Shown in pieces: positions 19,025 to 27,601 of a stretch of 48,165 bases of DNA; positions within the stretch are counted from its first letter, which is position 1, and each line of letters starts with the position of its first letter. The translations under genes and the position numbers were made by a program. The DNA is taken from positions 1 to 48,165 of the forward strand of contig CANJBQ010000021.1 in NCBI GenBank assembly GCA_947472645.1, given 5' to 3'. This stretch comes from Burkholderiaceae bacterium (GTDB lineage Bacteria > Pseudomonadota > Gammaproteobacteria > Burkholderiales > Burkholderiaceae). Below the pieces are notes generated by a model. That model ran no database searches and was not told where the DNA came from. It saw only the letters and a list, made by a program, of their open reading frames with translations.

Positions 19025-19916
19025 TTTTTTAGAAGTTTTAGCCCCTGCTAAGCTCAATCTCTTTTTACATGTTACCGGCCAACGTCAAGATGGCTATCAT
19101 TTATTGCAGAGTGTTTTTCAATTGATCAATTTATCTGATACTGTCAAACTTCGAGTCAGAACAGATGGCGTGATCCATCGTTTAAATCCACTTCCTAATG
19201 TTCCCGTAGATGAAGATCTAGTCGTTAGAGCCGCGCAACTTTTGAAGAAAACATGTAACACCCCCTTTGGAGTTGATATCGATCTCGTTAAGAACATTCC
19301 TATGGGCGCAGGGTTAGGTGGTGGTTCCTCAGATGCGGCAAGTACTTTATTAGGCTTGAACCAACTTTGGGGACTCAATTTACAACGCATCGAGCTTATG
19401 TCGCTTGGGCTTCAATTAGGTGCTGATGTGCCATTTTTCCTTTTCGGGAAAAATGCATTTGTTGAAGGTGTCGGGGATGTGTTAAACGAGGTTAATTTAA
19501 AGGATACGAGCTTTTTTGTCATTTTCCCTGGAGTTTCTATACCCACAAAAAGTATTTTTTCCTCACCAGATTTGACGCGAAATCGTAGTCAGATTACAAT
19601 AACTGACTTTGAAGAGCAATACGCTGATCGCATGACTTTATGTAATGATTTACAGACCGTTGCAACGCAAAAGTATTCGGAAGTACAGAGAGCAATTGAG
19701 TGGCTAGAGCATAAATTTCCTGGCTCTAACCCATTGATGACGGGTTCGGGAAGTTCAGTTTTTTGCGAAATTCCTAGCGATCTCGATATACACAATTGTC
19801 AATCTGAACTTCCAACTATGTGGCAAGGTTTTAAAGTTCAAAGCTTAATGCAACACTCAGCTTATAATTTAAAATCTAGCATCAACATACAAGAGGGGAG
19901 TCGCCAAGTTGGTTAA
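19017..19916 (+). CDS. ispE: 4-diphosphocytidyl-2-C-methyl-D-erythritol kinase
   Basis: GHMP kinase of the MEP isoprenoid pathway. Lys12 (APAKLNLFLHVTG), the ATP loop PMGAGLGGGSSDA at about 95-107 and catalytic Asp137 (LGADVPFFLFG) are present, as is LMTGSGSSVF near the C-terminus. ATG 19017 is chosen, overlapping the LolB fusion gene by eight bases; a TTG at 19005 is also in frame. The protein is 299 residues. Its tail after HSAYNL (about 14 residues) has no counterpart in the E. coli enzyme, and its TAA at 19914-19916 lies inside tRNA-Gln, so the last seven codons are tRNA sequence. Confidence 0.96.
   Translation: MTNFLEVLAPAKLNLFLHVTGQRQDGYHLLQSVFQLINLSDTVKLRVRTDGVIHRLNPLPNVPVDEDLVVRAAQLLKKTCNTPFGVDIDLVKNIPMGAGLGGGSSDAASTLLGLNQLWGLNLQRIELMSLGLQLGADVPFFLFGKNAFVEGVGDVLNEVNLKDTSFFVIFPGVSIPTKSIFSSPDLTRNRSQITITDFEEQYADRMTLCNDLQTVATQKYSEVQRAIEWLEHKFPGSNPLMTGSGSSVFCEIPSDLDIHNCQSELPTMWQGFKVQSLMQHSAYNLKSSINIQEGSRQVG
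19863..19868 (+). promoter_or_regulatory. Candidate -10 box for tRNA-Gln inside ispE
   Basis: A perfect TATAAT sits at 19863-19868, 25 bases before the tRNA 5' end and within the ispE coding tail. The -35 region is weak (TTCAAA at 19837-19842 would need a 20-base spacer). If used, transcription would begin near 19875 and give a short leader before the tRNA. The alternative is processing from an ispE read-through transcript. Confidence 0.35.
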
Positions 19917-19970
19917 GGCACCGGATTTTGATTCCGGCATCCGAAGGTTCGAGTCCTTCCTCCTCTGCCA
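19894..19970 (+). tRNA. tRNA-Gln (anticodon TTG)
   Basis: A complete 77-base cloverleaf can be drawn. The acceptor AGGGGAG pairs with CTCCTCT with one G-U. The D arm starts GCC...GGC. The anticodon arm is CCGGA-TTTTGAT-TCCGG with TTG, the T arm is GAAGG-TTCGAGT-CCTTC, the discriminator is G, and the CCA is encoded at 19968-19970. The first 23 bases are also the last codons and stop of ispE. prs follows 71 bases later, the usual ispE-tRNA-prs order of betaproteobacteria as I recall it. Confidence 0.97.
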
Positions 19971-20041
19971 CCTCTTCCTAATGCGTCAATTTCTTTATTC
20001 CTTTAGCAAAAAATACTTTGCAACCCCTGATTGGAGCCACG

Positions 20042-21001
20042 ATGAGTAACGAGTCCATGGTCATTTTTACTGGAAATGCAAATCCAGTTTTAGCAAAGTC
20101 CGTTGCTGATTATTTAGGACAAGACCTTGGTAAGGCGTTTGTAGGTCGATTTTCAGATGGTGAGATTCAAGTAGAAATCCAAGAAAACGTGCGTAGCAAA
20201 AATGTAGTGGTTTTACAACCTACTTGTGCTCCTACGAATGATAATTTGATGGAGTTAATGATTATGATTGACGCACTAAAACGTGCTTCAGCAAGCTCTA
20301 TAACCGCAGTGATTCCTTACTTCGGTTACGCCCGTCAAGATCGTCGCCCACGCTCAGCGCGAGTGGCTATTTCTGCTCGGATTGTTGCAAATATGCTCCA
20401 ATCTGTTGCAGGAGTTGGACGTGTCTTAACCATGGATCTGCATGCTGACCAAATTCAAGGGTTTTTTGACATTCCCGTAGACAATATTTATGCCTCCCCG
20501 ATTCTATTAGCTGATTTACAGAGTAAGAATAATGGGGAGCTTTTAGTCGTTTCTCCTGATATTGGGGGAGTTGTAAGAGCAAGAGCGCTCGCTAAGCAAT
20601 TAGGGTGTGATTTAGCGATTATTGATAAACGTCGGCCTAAGGCGAATGTCTCAGAAGTAATGCATGTCATTGGAGAAGTAGAGGGTCGACGCTGCGTCAT
20701 TATGGATGACATGATCGATACGGGTGGCACTTTATGTAAAGCCGCTGAGGTCCTCAAACAAAGAGGCGCTAAAAGCGTCATGGCCTACTGTACTCACCCC
20801 GTTTTATCGGGTAATGCCATCGCCAGAATTATGGAGTCTGAATTAGATGAGGTTGTTGTGACTGACACCATCCCCCTGAGTGATGCAGCAAAATCCAGCG
20901 CCAAAATTAGAAGCCTTTCGGTAGCACCCCTTTTGGGAGAAACCCTTCTCAGAATTAGTCGTGGCGACTCAGTTATGTCCATGTTTACTGAAACAGACTA
21001 G
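20042..21001 (+). CDS. prs: Ribose-phosphate pyrophosphokinase
   Basis: Makes PRPP from ribose-5-phosphate and ATP for nucleotide, histidine and NAD synthesis. The 319-residue class I enzyme shows [14 protein letters not shown], the ATP-binding [12 protein letters not shown] loop, catalytic-region [11 protein letters not shown] and the PRPP motif [17 protein letters not shown] 20042 is preceded by TTGGAGCC, a good ribosome site; the frame extends upstream to a TTG at 20018, which I reject. It follows tRNA-Gln and precedes rplY. Confidence 0.98.
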   Translation: MSNESMVIFTGNANPVLAKSVADYLGQDLGKAFVGRFSDGEIQVEIQENVRSKNVVVLQPTCAPTNDNLMELMIMIDALKRASASSITAVIPYFGYARQDRRPRSARVAISARIVANMLQSVAGVGRVLTMDLHADQIQGFFDIPVDNIYASPILLADLQSKNNGELLVVSPDIGGVVRARALAKQLGCDLAIIDKRRPKANVSEVMHVIGEVEGRRCVIMDDMIDTGGTLCKAAEVLKQRGAKSVMAYCTHPVLSGNAIARIMESELDEVVVTDTIPLSDAAKSSAKIRSLSVAPLLGETLLRISRGDSVMSMFTETD

Positions 21002-21021
21002 CCAAAGCATCATAAAAAAGC

Positions 21022-21082
21022 TATAATAGAGAACTTTTGTGCTTGGTCGCGAGCATAAAAGCCTGTCCCAATATGGGGGCAG
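21022..21082 (+). promoter_or_regulatory. rplY promoter -10 and leader hairpin
   Basis: The 104-base prs-rplY spacer has a perfect -10 box TATAAT at 21022-21027 with only a poor -35. Downstream is a hairpin: CTGTCCC (21063-21069), a six-base loop and GGGGCAG (21076-21082), with one G-U pair. It ends about 13 bases before the AAGGAG ribosome site of rplY. A protein-binding leader for autoregulation by L25 is possible but not shown; such leaders are known for other ribosomal proteins. Confidence 0.4.
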
Positions 21083-21105
21083 ATCTTACATTTAAGGAGT
21101 TTTAT

Positions 21106-21756
21106 ATGAAAGTCGTCGCCTACGAACGTAGCGTACAGGGCACTGGTGCGAGCCGCCGCCTGCGCAACTCTGGAAAAACACCAGGTATTATTTATGGTGG
21201 AACAGAATTACCGCAAGCAGTGGAATTGGATCACAACGCTCTATTCCATGCTTTAAAAAAAGAAGCCTTCCACTCATCGGTACTTGAAATTGAAGTCGCT
21301 GGTAAGGTACAACAAGCCTTATTACGTGATTACCAAATGCATCCCTTTAAGCCTTTGGTTTTACACATCGATTTTCAGCGTATTGATGCTAAACAAAAAG
21401 TACATATGAAGATTCCTCTTCACTTTAAAGGTGATGAAATATCACCAGCTGTCAAAATTAATGGTGGTGTTATCAATCATATTAGCAATGATCTTGAGAT
21501 TATCTGTTTACCTGCTGATTTGCCTGAGTTTATTGAGGTTGATGTTTCTAAAATCCAAATTGGTGAATCTATCCACGCGAAAGAAATCGCTCTTCCAAAA
21601 GGCGTCACACTTAGCTTGCATGTGGAACAAGAGAACCCAGCGATTGTGGTTGCTCGTGAACCGCGCGTAAGTGCTGAACCTGAAGCTACTACAGCACCAG
21701 AGGCTCCAGCAGCACCAACAGCTATCAAATTGAAGGATAAAGAAGCTAAGGAATAA
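21106..21756 (+). CDS. rplY: 50S ribosomal protein L25/general stress protein Ctc
   Basis: 5S rRNA-binding ribosomal protein in its long, two-domain Ctc form (216 residues). The N-terminal L25 domain (about 1-90) begins [20 protein letters not shown], with IIYGG and [11 protein letters not shown]. The beta-rich C-terminal domain carries VPLHF-like IPLHFKGDE and the [10 protein letters not shown] pattern. It ends in an Ala/Pro/Glu-rich tail. ATG 21106 has an AAGGAG site at the right distance; in-frame upstream codons to 21037 lie in the leader. A strong terminator follows at once. Confidence 0.96.
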   Translation: MKVVAYERSVQGTGASRRLRNSGKTPGIIYGGTELPQAVELDHNALFHALKKEAFHSSVLEIEVAGKVQQALLRDYQMHPFKPLVLHIDFQRIDAKQKVHMKIPLHFKGDEISPAVKINGGVINHISNDLEIICLPADLPEFIEVDVSKIQIGESIHAKEIALPKGVTLSLHVEQENPAIVVAREPRVSAEPEATTAPEAPAAPTAIKLKDKEAKE

Positions 21757-21773
21757 CTTCCTTTTTTCTAGAT

Positions 21774-21808
21774 CAACCCGCTCCAGTATTTTGGGCGGGT
21801 TTTTTTAT
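21774..21808 (+). terminator. Intrinsic terminator after rplY
   Basis: ACCCGC (21776-21781) pairs with GCGGGT (21795-21800) around a 13-base loop, followed by an unbroken T-run to 21807. It closes the prs-rplY unit before pth. It is one of only two clear intrinsic terminators that I see in the whole window. Confidence 0.85.
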
Positions 21809-21847
21809 TTCTATCCAATCAATGATGAATTCGTTTAAAGTACTTCC

Positions 21848-22438
21848 ATGATTCAATTAATCGTTGGACTCGGCAATCCTGGGGATGAACATATTTCAGA
21901 CCGGCATAATGCTGGCTTTTGGCTTTGCGATCAATTAGCTAAGTTTTTGAATGCACCCTTTACCAACAATAAATCATTCAAGAGTCACCTTGCAAAAGCA
22001 CAAAATAACCAGCAAATTATATGGCTCTTAAAGCCACAGACTTATATGAATGCCAGTGGAGAAGCCGTAGGTGCGGCTGCAAAGTTTTATCAAATTGAAC
22101 CAAGTCAAATCTTAGTTGTACACGATGAACTTGATTTGCCGCCTGGAACAACACGCCTCAAATTTGGCGGCGGAACTGGTGGTCATAATGGTCTTAAGAG
22201 TATCTCAGCACATCTTGGGACCCCTAATTATTGGCGTTTACGTATCGGCATTGGGCATCCTAGAGATATCGCTCCAGAGGGTAGTCCACATCAAGAAGTG
22301 GTGAACTATGTTCTTAAAAAACCGCCGCAAAAAGACCTCCATATGATTGAGGACACTTTTCAAAAAACGATTTCTGTGTTTTCTCTCATGACATCCGATG
22401 ATCCTGGCTCAGCGATGAAAGACTTACATACCCAATAA
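21848..22438 (+). CDS. pth: Peptidyl-tRNA hydrolase
   Basis: Recycles peptidyl-tRNA released from stalled ribosomes. Catalytic His20 is in SDRHNAGFW; LVGLGNPG-like IVGLGNPG opens the protein; LLKPQTYMNASGEAV, VVHDELDLPPG and FGGGTGGHNGLKS are all intact. The 196-residue length is normal. The usual prs-rplY-pth order is kept. Its stop codon abuts the last base of the convergent ferredoxin gene with no spacer. Confidence 0.98.
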   Translation: MIQLIVGLGNPGDEHISDRHNAGFWLCDQLAKFLNAPFTNNKSFKSHLAKAQNNQQIIWLLKPQTYMNASGEAVGAAAKFYQIEPSQILVVHDELDLPPGTTRLKFGGGTGGHNGLKSISAHLGTPNYWRLRIGIGHPRDIAPEGSPHQEVVNYVLKKPPQKDLHMIEDTFQKTISVFSLMTSDDPGSAMKDLHTQ

Positions 22439-23178
<740 letters not shown>

Positions 23179-23204
23179 CGTGCAACTCCTTATTAATTTT
23201 AGAC

Positions 23205-23810
23205 TTACTCGTCCTCAAGGTATTTCAAAATGCTCGCCTTTACAACTCCGGCAACTAACTGTTTATCAATTGTCCATTTGGGCATTAGATTTAGAATGGC
23301 TTCATTATTCATCGTTGCATTAGATTCTACATAAATAATTGGGTAAGTGTCTTTTTTTAACTTTTGAACGATTAATTGAAGGGATTGTTCGATTAATTCT
23401 GGCTGCTCAAACGGTGGATCCACAAAGATAATATCAGCATCAAGTTCAGGTTGAGCAGATAACCATTGAACTGCATCCATACAAAATAAATGAATCTCTG
23501 AACCCCCTGGAGTGGGGCGAAGTTTTTCCAAATTATCTTTTAAACCTTGAAATACTGCTTGGTTTTTTTCTGTCAGTACCACATGTTTTGCACCTCTTGA
23601 GCAGGCCTCAAAACCTAACACCCCGGATCCCGCAAAAACATCTAAAACTCTTGCCCCATCTATATAAGGCGTCAGCCAATTAAATATCGTTTCTCGAACT
23701 CTATCAGTGGAGGGTCTTAATCCAGGATAACTAACAATATCCACAAGGCGACTCCGCCAAAACCCTCCAATAATACGCACTCTTTGGGATGGTTGTTGGG
23801 GTTTTTTCAT
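23205..23810 (-). CDS. rsmD: 16S rRNA (guanine(966)-N(2))-methyltransferase
   Basis: Methylates G966 of 16S rRNA. The 201-residue protein begins with the basic [15 protein letters not shown] segment. SAM motif I is [19 protein letters not shown], and the N6/N2-amine motif IV is [21 protein letters not shown] is characteristic of RsmD. Its start overlaps the end of the upstream M16 protein gene by four bases, so it is translated from the same message. Confidence 0.95.
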   Translation of the reverse strand: MKKPQQPSQRVRIIGGFWRSRLVDIVSYPGLRPSTDRVRETIFNWLTPYIDGARVLDVFAGSGVLGFEACSRGAKHVVLTEKNQAVFQGLKDNLEKLRPTPGGSEIHLFCMDAVQWLSAQPELDADIIFVDPPFEQPELIEQSLQLIVQKLKKDTYPIIYVESNATMNNEAILNLMPKWTIDKQLVAGVVKASILKYLEDE

Positions 23811-25144
23811 TGCCCTCCAACGACAACAGTAACCATCCGTTTCATATCTAAATTCTTTTTAAAGGCTTTTTGAATATCATCTTTAGTAACTTTTTTTACC
23901 TGATTAGTCCATTCATCAAGGGTGTCAAGCGGTAGACCAAGCCAAGCTATAGCTGCAATATTTTCCAGTAACTTACTATTACTGTCTAACCTTAATGGAT
24001 AGCCATTGATCAGGTTATTTTTCGCAGCGCTAACTTCTTCATCCGTCGGACCCTCTTCAATAAACTTCTCTATCGTGTCTCGAAGCAATTGAACTGACTC
24101 ATTCGATTGATCTTTTTTTGTCTGCATCCCAGCCAAGAAGTATCCAGAATTTTTTGCTGGATAAAAATAACTGGAAACACTATAAGCTAATCCTCTTTTC
24201 TCACGAATCTCATTCATTAACCTTGATACAAAACCACCGCCCCCAAGTGCATAGTTGCCGACTAACAACGGGAAATAGTCTGGGTCTTTTCTTGTAGGAC
24301 TTGTCATTCCCATTTGTATGTGAGCTTGCGCAGATGGGTGGGTTATTTTTACAACCCGTTGCGATTCATCCGCTGATGGTAATGGCTGTAGGGGTGGTAA
24401 ATCGATATCTACTTTTTGACCTGTTGGTAAGTTTTGGGTCAGTTGAGCTCCTATCTCAATGGCTTTATCGCGTGTCACATCTCCGACAATTAATACATTC
24501 ATATGGCTGGCTCTGTAGTACCTTTGATGAAACTTTTTTAAATCTTCAATATTTATTTTTTGAATAGAATCTATTGTTTCTTCATGCCCCAATGGGTTAT
24601 CGCGATAAATCATCTTCTTAAATTGCTTGCCAACAATATTTTCTGGCTTCGTCAAACTTTCTTTCAGTCCACTTATTTCAAGGGCTTTTTCCCTTTCTAA
24701 GATCTGTTTATTAAACGATGGATAAGCTAACATATCACTCGCTTGACTCACTACTGCATTTAAAATTTCTGGCTTACTCAGCGTTTTAATCCTTACTGAA
24801 CTCGTTTCATTTGAGGCATTAAATGAAATCATCGATCCTAAATCAGAAATACTATCAGCGATATATGCTTCGTCTTTTTCTTTACCTTTGATCTTGTTTC
24901 CCTTGTTCATGAGATCAGCGGTTAAGTCGGCAACCCCAATTTTGTAAGATGGGTCATAGGCACTTCCACCTGGAAAATCGATGCCGATATTGACCATTGG
25001 AATTGTTTTAGCCTCAACATAAAATAGTTTCGCCCCTGAAGGTAGATCAATTTTTTGAATCGGCAACACAGCATTAGCGGTAACAGCATATAGAACGCTA
25101 AGCAACAAGATAATGTGACGATATATATTTTTTAAGCAAGGCAT
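23807..25144 (-). CDS. M16 peptidase-family protein, non-catalytic subunit
   Basis: Periplasmic pitrilysin-like protein of 445 residues with a signal peptide ending near TANA-V. It keeps the two-lobe M16 architecture and the Arg/Tyr segment EIREKRGLAYSVSSYF that in two-subunit M16 enzymes completes the partner's active site. The zinc motif H-x-x-E-H is absent; the equivalent region reads VADLTADLMNKG. It therefore probably works as a heterodimer with the product of the gene 12 bases upstream. Substrate is unknown. It overlaps rsmD by four bases. Confidence 0.88.
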   Translation of the reverse strand: MPCLKNIYRHIILLLSVLYAVTANAVLPIQKIDLPSGAKLFYVEAKTIPMVNIGIDFPGGSAYDPSYKIGVADLTADLMNKGNKIKGKEKDEAYIADSISDLGSMISFNASNETSSVRIKTLSKPEILNAVVSQASDMLAYPSFNKQILEREKALEISGLKESLTKPENIVGKQFKKMIYRDNPLGHEETIDSIQKINIEDLKKFHQRYYRASHMNVLIVGDVTRDKAIEIGAQLTQNLPTGQKVDIDLPPLQPLPSADESQRVVKITHPSAQAHIQMGMTSPTRKDPDYFPLLVGNYALGGGGFVSRLMNEIREKRGLAYSVSSYFYPAKNSGYFLAGMQTKKDQSNESVQLLRDTIEKFIEEGPTDEEVSAAKNNLINGYPLRLDSNSKLLENIAAIAWLGLPLDTLDEWTNQVKKVTKDDIQKAFKKNLDMKRMVTVVVGGQ

Positions 25145-25156
25145 GTTGATCTCGAT

Positions 25157-26572
25157 TTAACGTTGAATATTGGCTGCAGCACGTTCATTAGCTAATTTTT
25201 TCTTAGGATCTATAGGCTGCGGATCCAAAACCCCTACAGTCAAATGATCGTCGATAAAGTACCGACTGGCGACGGCCCTTACTTGGTCAGCAGTAACCGC
25301 TTGTATTTTATCTGTGATGAGATCAATTTTTTTCCATGATGTTCCAACTATCTCTGCCGATCCAATTTCCATTGCTTGTCCAAAGACTGAATCTCTTTTA
25401 TAAATTTGTGAAGAAGTGACGGCTATCTTTACTCGTTGTAATTCCTCAGGCGTTATCCCGTTTTTAATAATATCTGCAATAATTTTTTTGACTTCTGTTT
25501 CAAATAATGTGGCTGATTTTCCTGGCAATAGTGAGCCATAAATCATAAATAGTTGTTCACTTCTTCCCACAGACTCATATGATGCGTTAACGCCATTACT
25601 AATTCTCTGCTCTTTAACTAGTACACGATTTAAGCGTGTATTTTGATTGCCATCGAGCACACCTCCCAAAACCTCAAGGGCCCAAGGATCAATGACATCG
25701 ATATTGCCATCTGTGATTTTAGGCGCTTTCCAACCCATGAAGACGAGAATATTTTCTGCTGGCGCCTTTAATTGAAATCTTTTGATACCTATCTGTTCAG
25801 GTTCACCTTGAATTTTACGTTCTACAATTTTTTTGTTAGGAACCTTGCCATATGTTTTCTCTGCAAGCGTAAACACCTCTTGTGGGTTGACATCGCCAAC
25901 AATAACCAGTACTGCATTACTTGGCGTATACCATTGTTGATACCAATGTTGTGCGTCTAAGTACGTCATTTTTTTTAAATCCTCCATCCAGCCAATAACG
26001 GGATGGCGATTCGGTGCCGAGTTAAAAGCAGTTGCCATAAACTGCTCATAAAGTAGGCCTGAGGCTTTATCATCTGTGCGCAAGCGACGCTCTTCCATCA
26101 CGACCTTAATCTCTTTCTTAAATTCATCTTCTGACAAACTTAAGTTTTGCATCCGATCCGCCTCTAACCGCATTACCTCTTCTAAATGCGATTTTTCAAT
26201 TTGTTGAAAATACGCCGTATAGTCATTGTTAGTAAACGCATTTTCACGCCCTCCTAAAGCAGCTACTTGTTTCGAAAATTCACCTGGCCCCATTTTATGA
26301 GTCCCTTTAAACATCATATGTTCAAGCACGTGTGCTACGCCCGTCGTACCGTATGTTTCATCGATGGATCCAGCTCGATACCAAACCATGTGTGCCACAG
26401 TTGGCGATCGGTGATCTTCTTTTACAATCACTTTTAATCCATTGGTTAAATTAGACTCGTGAACATATGTCTCATTTTGGGAAGAACTGATGACTGGCGC
26501 AAACATCACCAGCATAGAACATATCGATAGCTGAATATTCCTATATAAATTCACTTTTTTTTGACTCATCAC
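25157..26572 (-). CDS. M16 zinc peptidase, catalytic subunit
   Basis: Secreted metallopeptidase of the pitrilysin/processing-peptidase family, 471 residues. The inverted zinc motif is His81-Val-Leu-Glu84-His85 (HVLEHMMFKGT). The downstream zinc ligand is one of the glutamates in VVMEERRL (about 160-161). The N-terminus has a hydrophobic signal segment at about 12-30. It is paired with the downstream non-catalytic homologue. It is divergent from ftsY with 44 bases between starts. Physiological substrates are not apparent. Confidence 0.92.
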   Translation of the reverse strand: MMSQKKVNLYRNIQLSICSMLVMFAPVISSSQNETYVHESNLTNGLKVIVKEDHRSPTVAHMVWYRAGSIDETYGTTGVAHVLEHMMFKGTHKMGPGEFSKQVAALGGRENAFTNNDYTAYFQQIEKSHLEEVMRLEADRMQNLSLSEDEFKKEIKVVMEERRLRTDDKASGLLYEQFMATAFNSAPNRHPVIGWMEDLKKMTYLDAQHWYQQWYTPSNAVLVIVGDVNPQEVFTLAEKTYGKVPNKKIVERKIQGEPEQIGIKRFQLKAPAENILVFMGWKAPKITDGNIDVIDPWALEVLGGVLDGNQNTRLNRVLVKEQRISNGVNASYESVGRSEQLFMIYGSLLPGKSATLFETEVKKIIADIIKNGITPEELQRVKIAVTSSQIYKRDSVFGQAMEIGSAEIVGTSWKKIDLITDKIQAVTADQVRAVASRYFIDDHLTVGVLDPQPIDPKKKLANERAAANIQR

Positions 26573-26616
26573 TTTGAAATACCTTTATTCAGTTTTCATC
26601 TGTAAAATAAACTGCT

Positions 26617-27516
26617 ATGTTCGGACTACGCAAAACCTTATCATCTCTTTTCAACCGGTCTCTGGTTGATGAGGCATTATTTGAGTCATTAGAAGAATCC
26701 CTACTTCTTGCTGATGTCGGCATCCTTGCTACAAACGATTTGATGACCCAACTTCGATCAATTGCAAAAAAAGAAAAAATTTCCGATGCGCTACAGCTGA
26801 AAATTCGTTTAGAACTTCTAATCACAGAATTACTTTTACCTCTAGAGTTTAATATCAATCCGTTAACTCAGCATATCCCTACACATAACCCTGAAATTTG
26901 GTTGATTGTAGGTGTCAATGGTGCCGGAAAGACTACAACGATTGGAAAGCTTTGTCATAGCCTACAAAATCAACATAAAAAAGTAATGTTAGCCGCTGGC
27001 GATACTTTTCGTGCTGCCGCACGAGAACAACTCATGGAATGGGGTCATAAAAATGCTGTGGATGTGATTGTTCAATCTTCTGGCGATGCTTCTACAGTTG
27101 CACATGACGCCATCGGGGCTACCCAAGCTCGCCAGATAGATGTTCTATTGATTGACACGGCCGGAAGGCTTGCTACTCAATCTCATCTCATGGATGAGCT
27201 CCGAAAGGTAAAGAGAGTCATCCAAAAGCTAATTCCCAACGCCCCTCATCAAACTATTTTGGTATTAGATGGTAATACTGGTCAAAATGGTTTAACTCAA
27301 GTTAGAGCTTTTCATGAAGCCCTCATACTCACAAGTTTAATCATTACTAAAATTGATGGGACTGCAAAAGGTGGTGTACTTTGCGCTATCGCACAAGCGG
27401 TCCGTTCAACTTCGAATCCACCTAAAATTTTAGGAATTGGGGTTGGGGAGCAAATCCAACAATTACAAGCATTTACTGCCCAAGACTTTGCAAAAGAATT
27501 ATTACAAAATGATTAA
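26617..27516 (+). CDS. ftsY: Signal recognition particle receptor FtsY
   Basis: SRP GTPase that docks ribosome-nascent chain complexes at SecYEG. N domain about 1-90, G domain after: G1 GVNGAGKTT at 99-107, GDTFRAAAREQL, DTAGRLATQ and TKIDGTAKGG. At 299 residues it lacks the long acidic A domain of E. coli FtsY; the first 15 residues (MFGLRKTLSSLFNRS) could form the membrane-binding amphipathic helix. It is divergent from the M16 gene pair and 85 bases upstream of rpoH. Confidence 0.97.
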   Translation: MFGLRKTLSSLFNRSLVDEALFESLEESLLLADVGILATNDLMTQLRSIAKKEKISDALQLKIRLELLITELLLPLEFNINPLTQHIPTHNPEIWLIVGVNGAGKTTTIGKLCHSLQNQHKKVMLAAGDTFRAAAREQLMEWGHKNAVDVIVQSSGDASTVAHDAIGATQARQIDVLLIDTAGRLATQSHLMDELRKVKRVIQKLIPNAPHQTILVLDGNTGQNGLTQVRAFHEALILTSLIITKIDGTAKGGVLCAIAQAVRSTSNPPKILGIGVGEQIQQLQAFTAQDFAKELLQND

Positions 27517-27530
27517 TTATCATAATATTA

Positions 27531-27560
27531 TCAACAAATTCAAGTACTTAAATCTATAAA
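27531..27560 (+). promoter_or_regulatory. Candidate rpoH promoter
   Basis: TCAACA (27531-27536) and TATAAA (27555-27560) separated by 18 bases resemble a sigma-70 promoter. The inferred transcription start falls at the left arm of the CIRCE element that follows, the usual placement for HrcA repression. No sigma-32-type CTTGAA/CCCATnT pair is visible. Confidence 0.4.
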
Positions 27561-27565
27561 ATATT

Positions 27566-27592
27566 TTAGCACTCTAAATAAATGAGTGCTAA
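27566..27592. promoter_or_regulatory. CIRCE element (HrcA operator) upstream of rpoH
   Basis: TTAGCACTC at 27566-27574 and GAGTGCTAA at 27584-27592 flank a nine-base spacer: an exact match to the CIRCE consensus (TTAGCACTC-N9-GAGTGCTAA) bound by the heat-shock repressor HrcA. It lies nine bases before the rpoH start codon. The right arm also contains the only Shine-Dalgarno-like bases (GAGTG) near the start. In RNA the repeat could therefore form a hairpin over the ribosome site. No hrcA gene is in the window. Confidence 0.93.
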
Positions 27593-27601
27593 AATAGTGA
27601 T

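Noticed and set aside
19892..19970. tRNA-Gln beginning two bases earlier (AGAGGGG acceptor)
   Set aside because: That acceptor also pairs, but it leaves two extra bases before the D arm; the AGGGGAG start gives a regular cloverleaf with T8 and G10.
19970..20041. Possible phage or island attachment site at the tRNA-Gln 3' end
   Set aside because: prs follows at its usual position, no integrase or repeated tRNA 3' end is visible nearby.
26617..27516. FtsY as truncated
   Set aside because: The acidic A domain is absent in many bacterial FtsY proteins; the NG core is complete at 299 residues.
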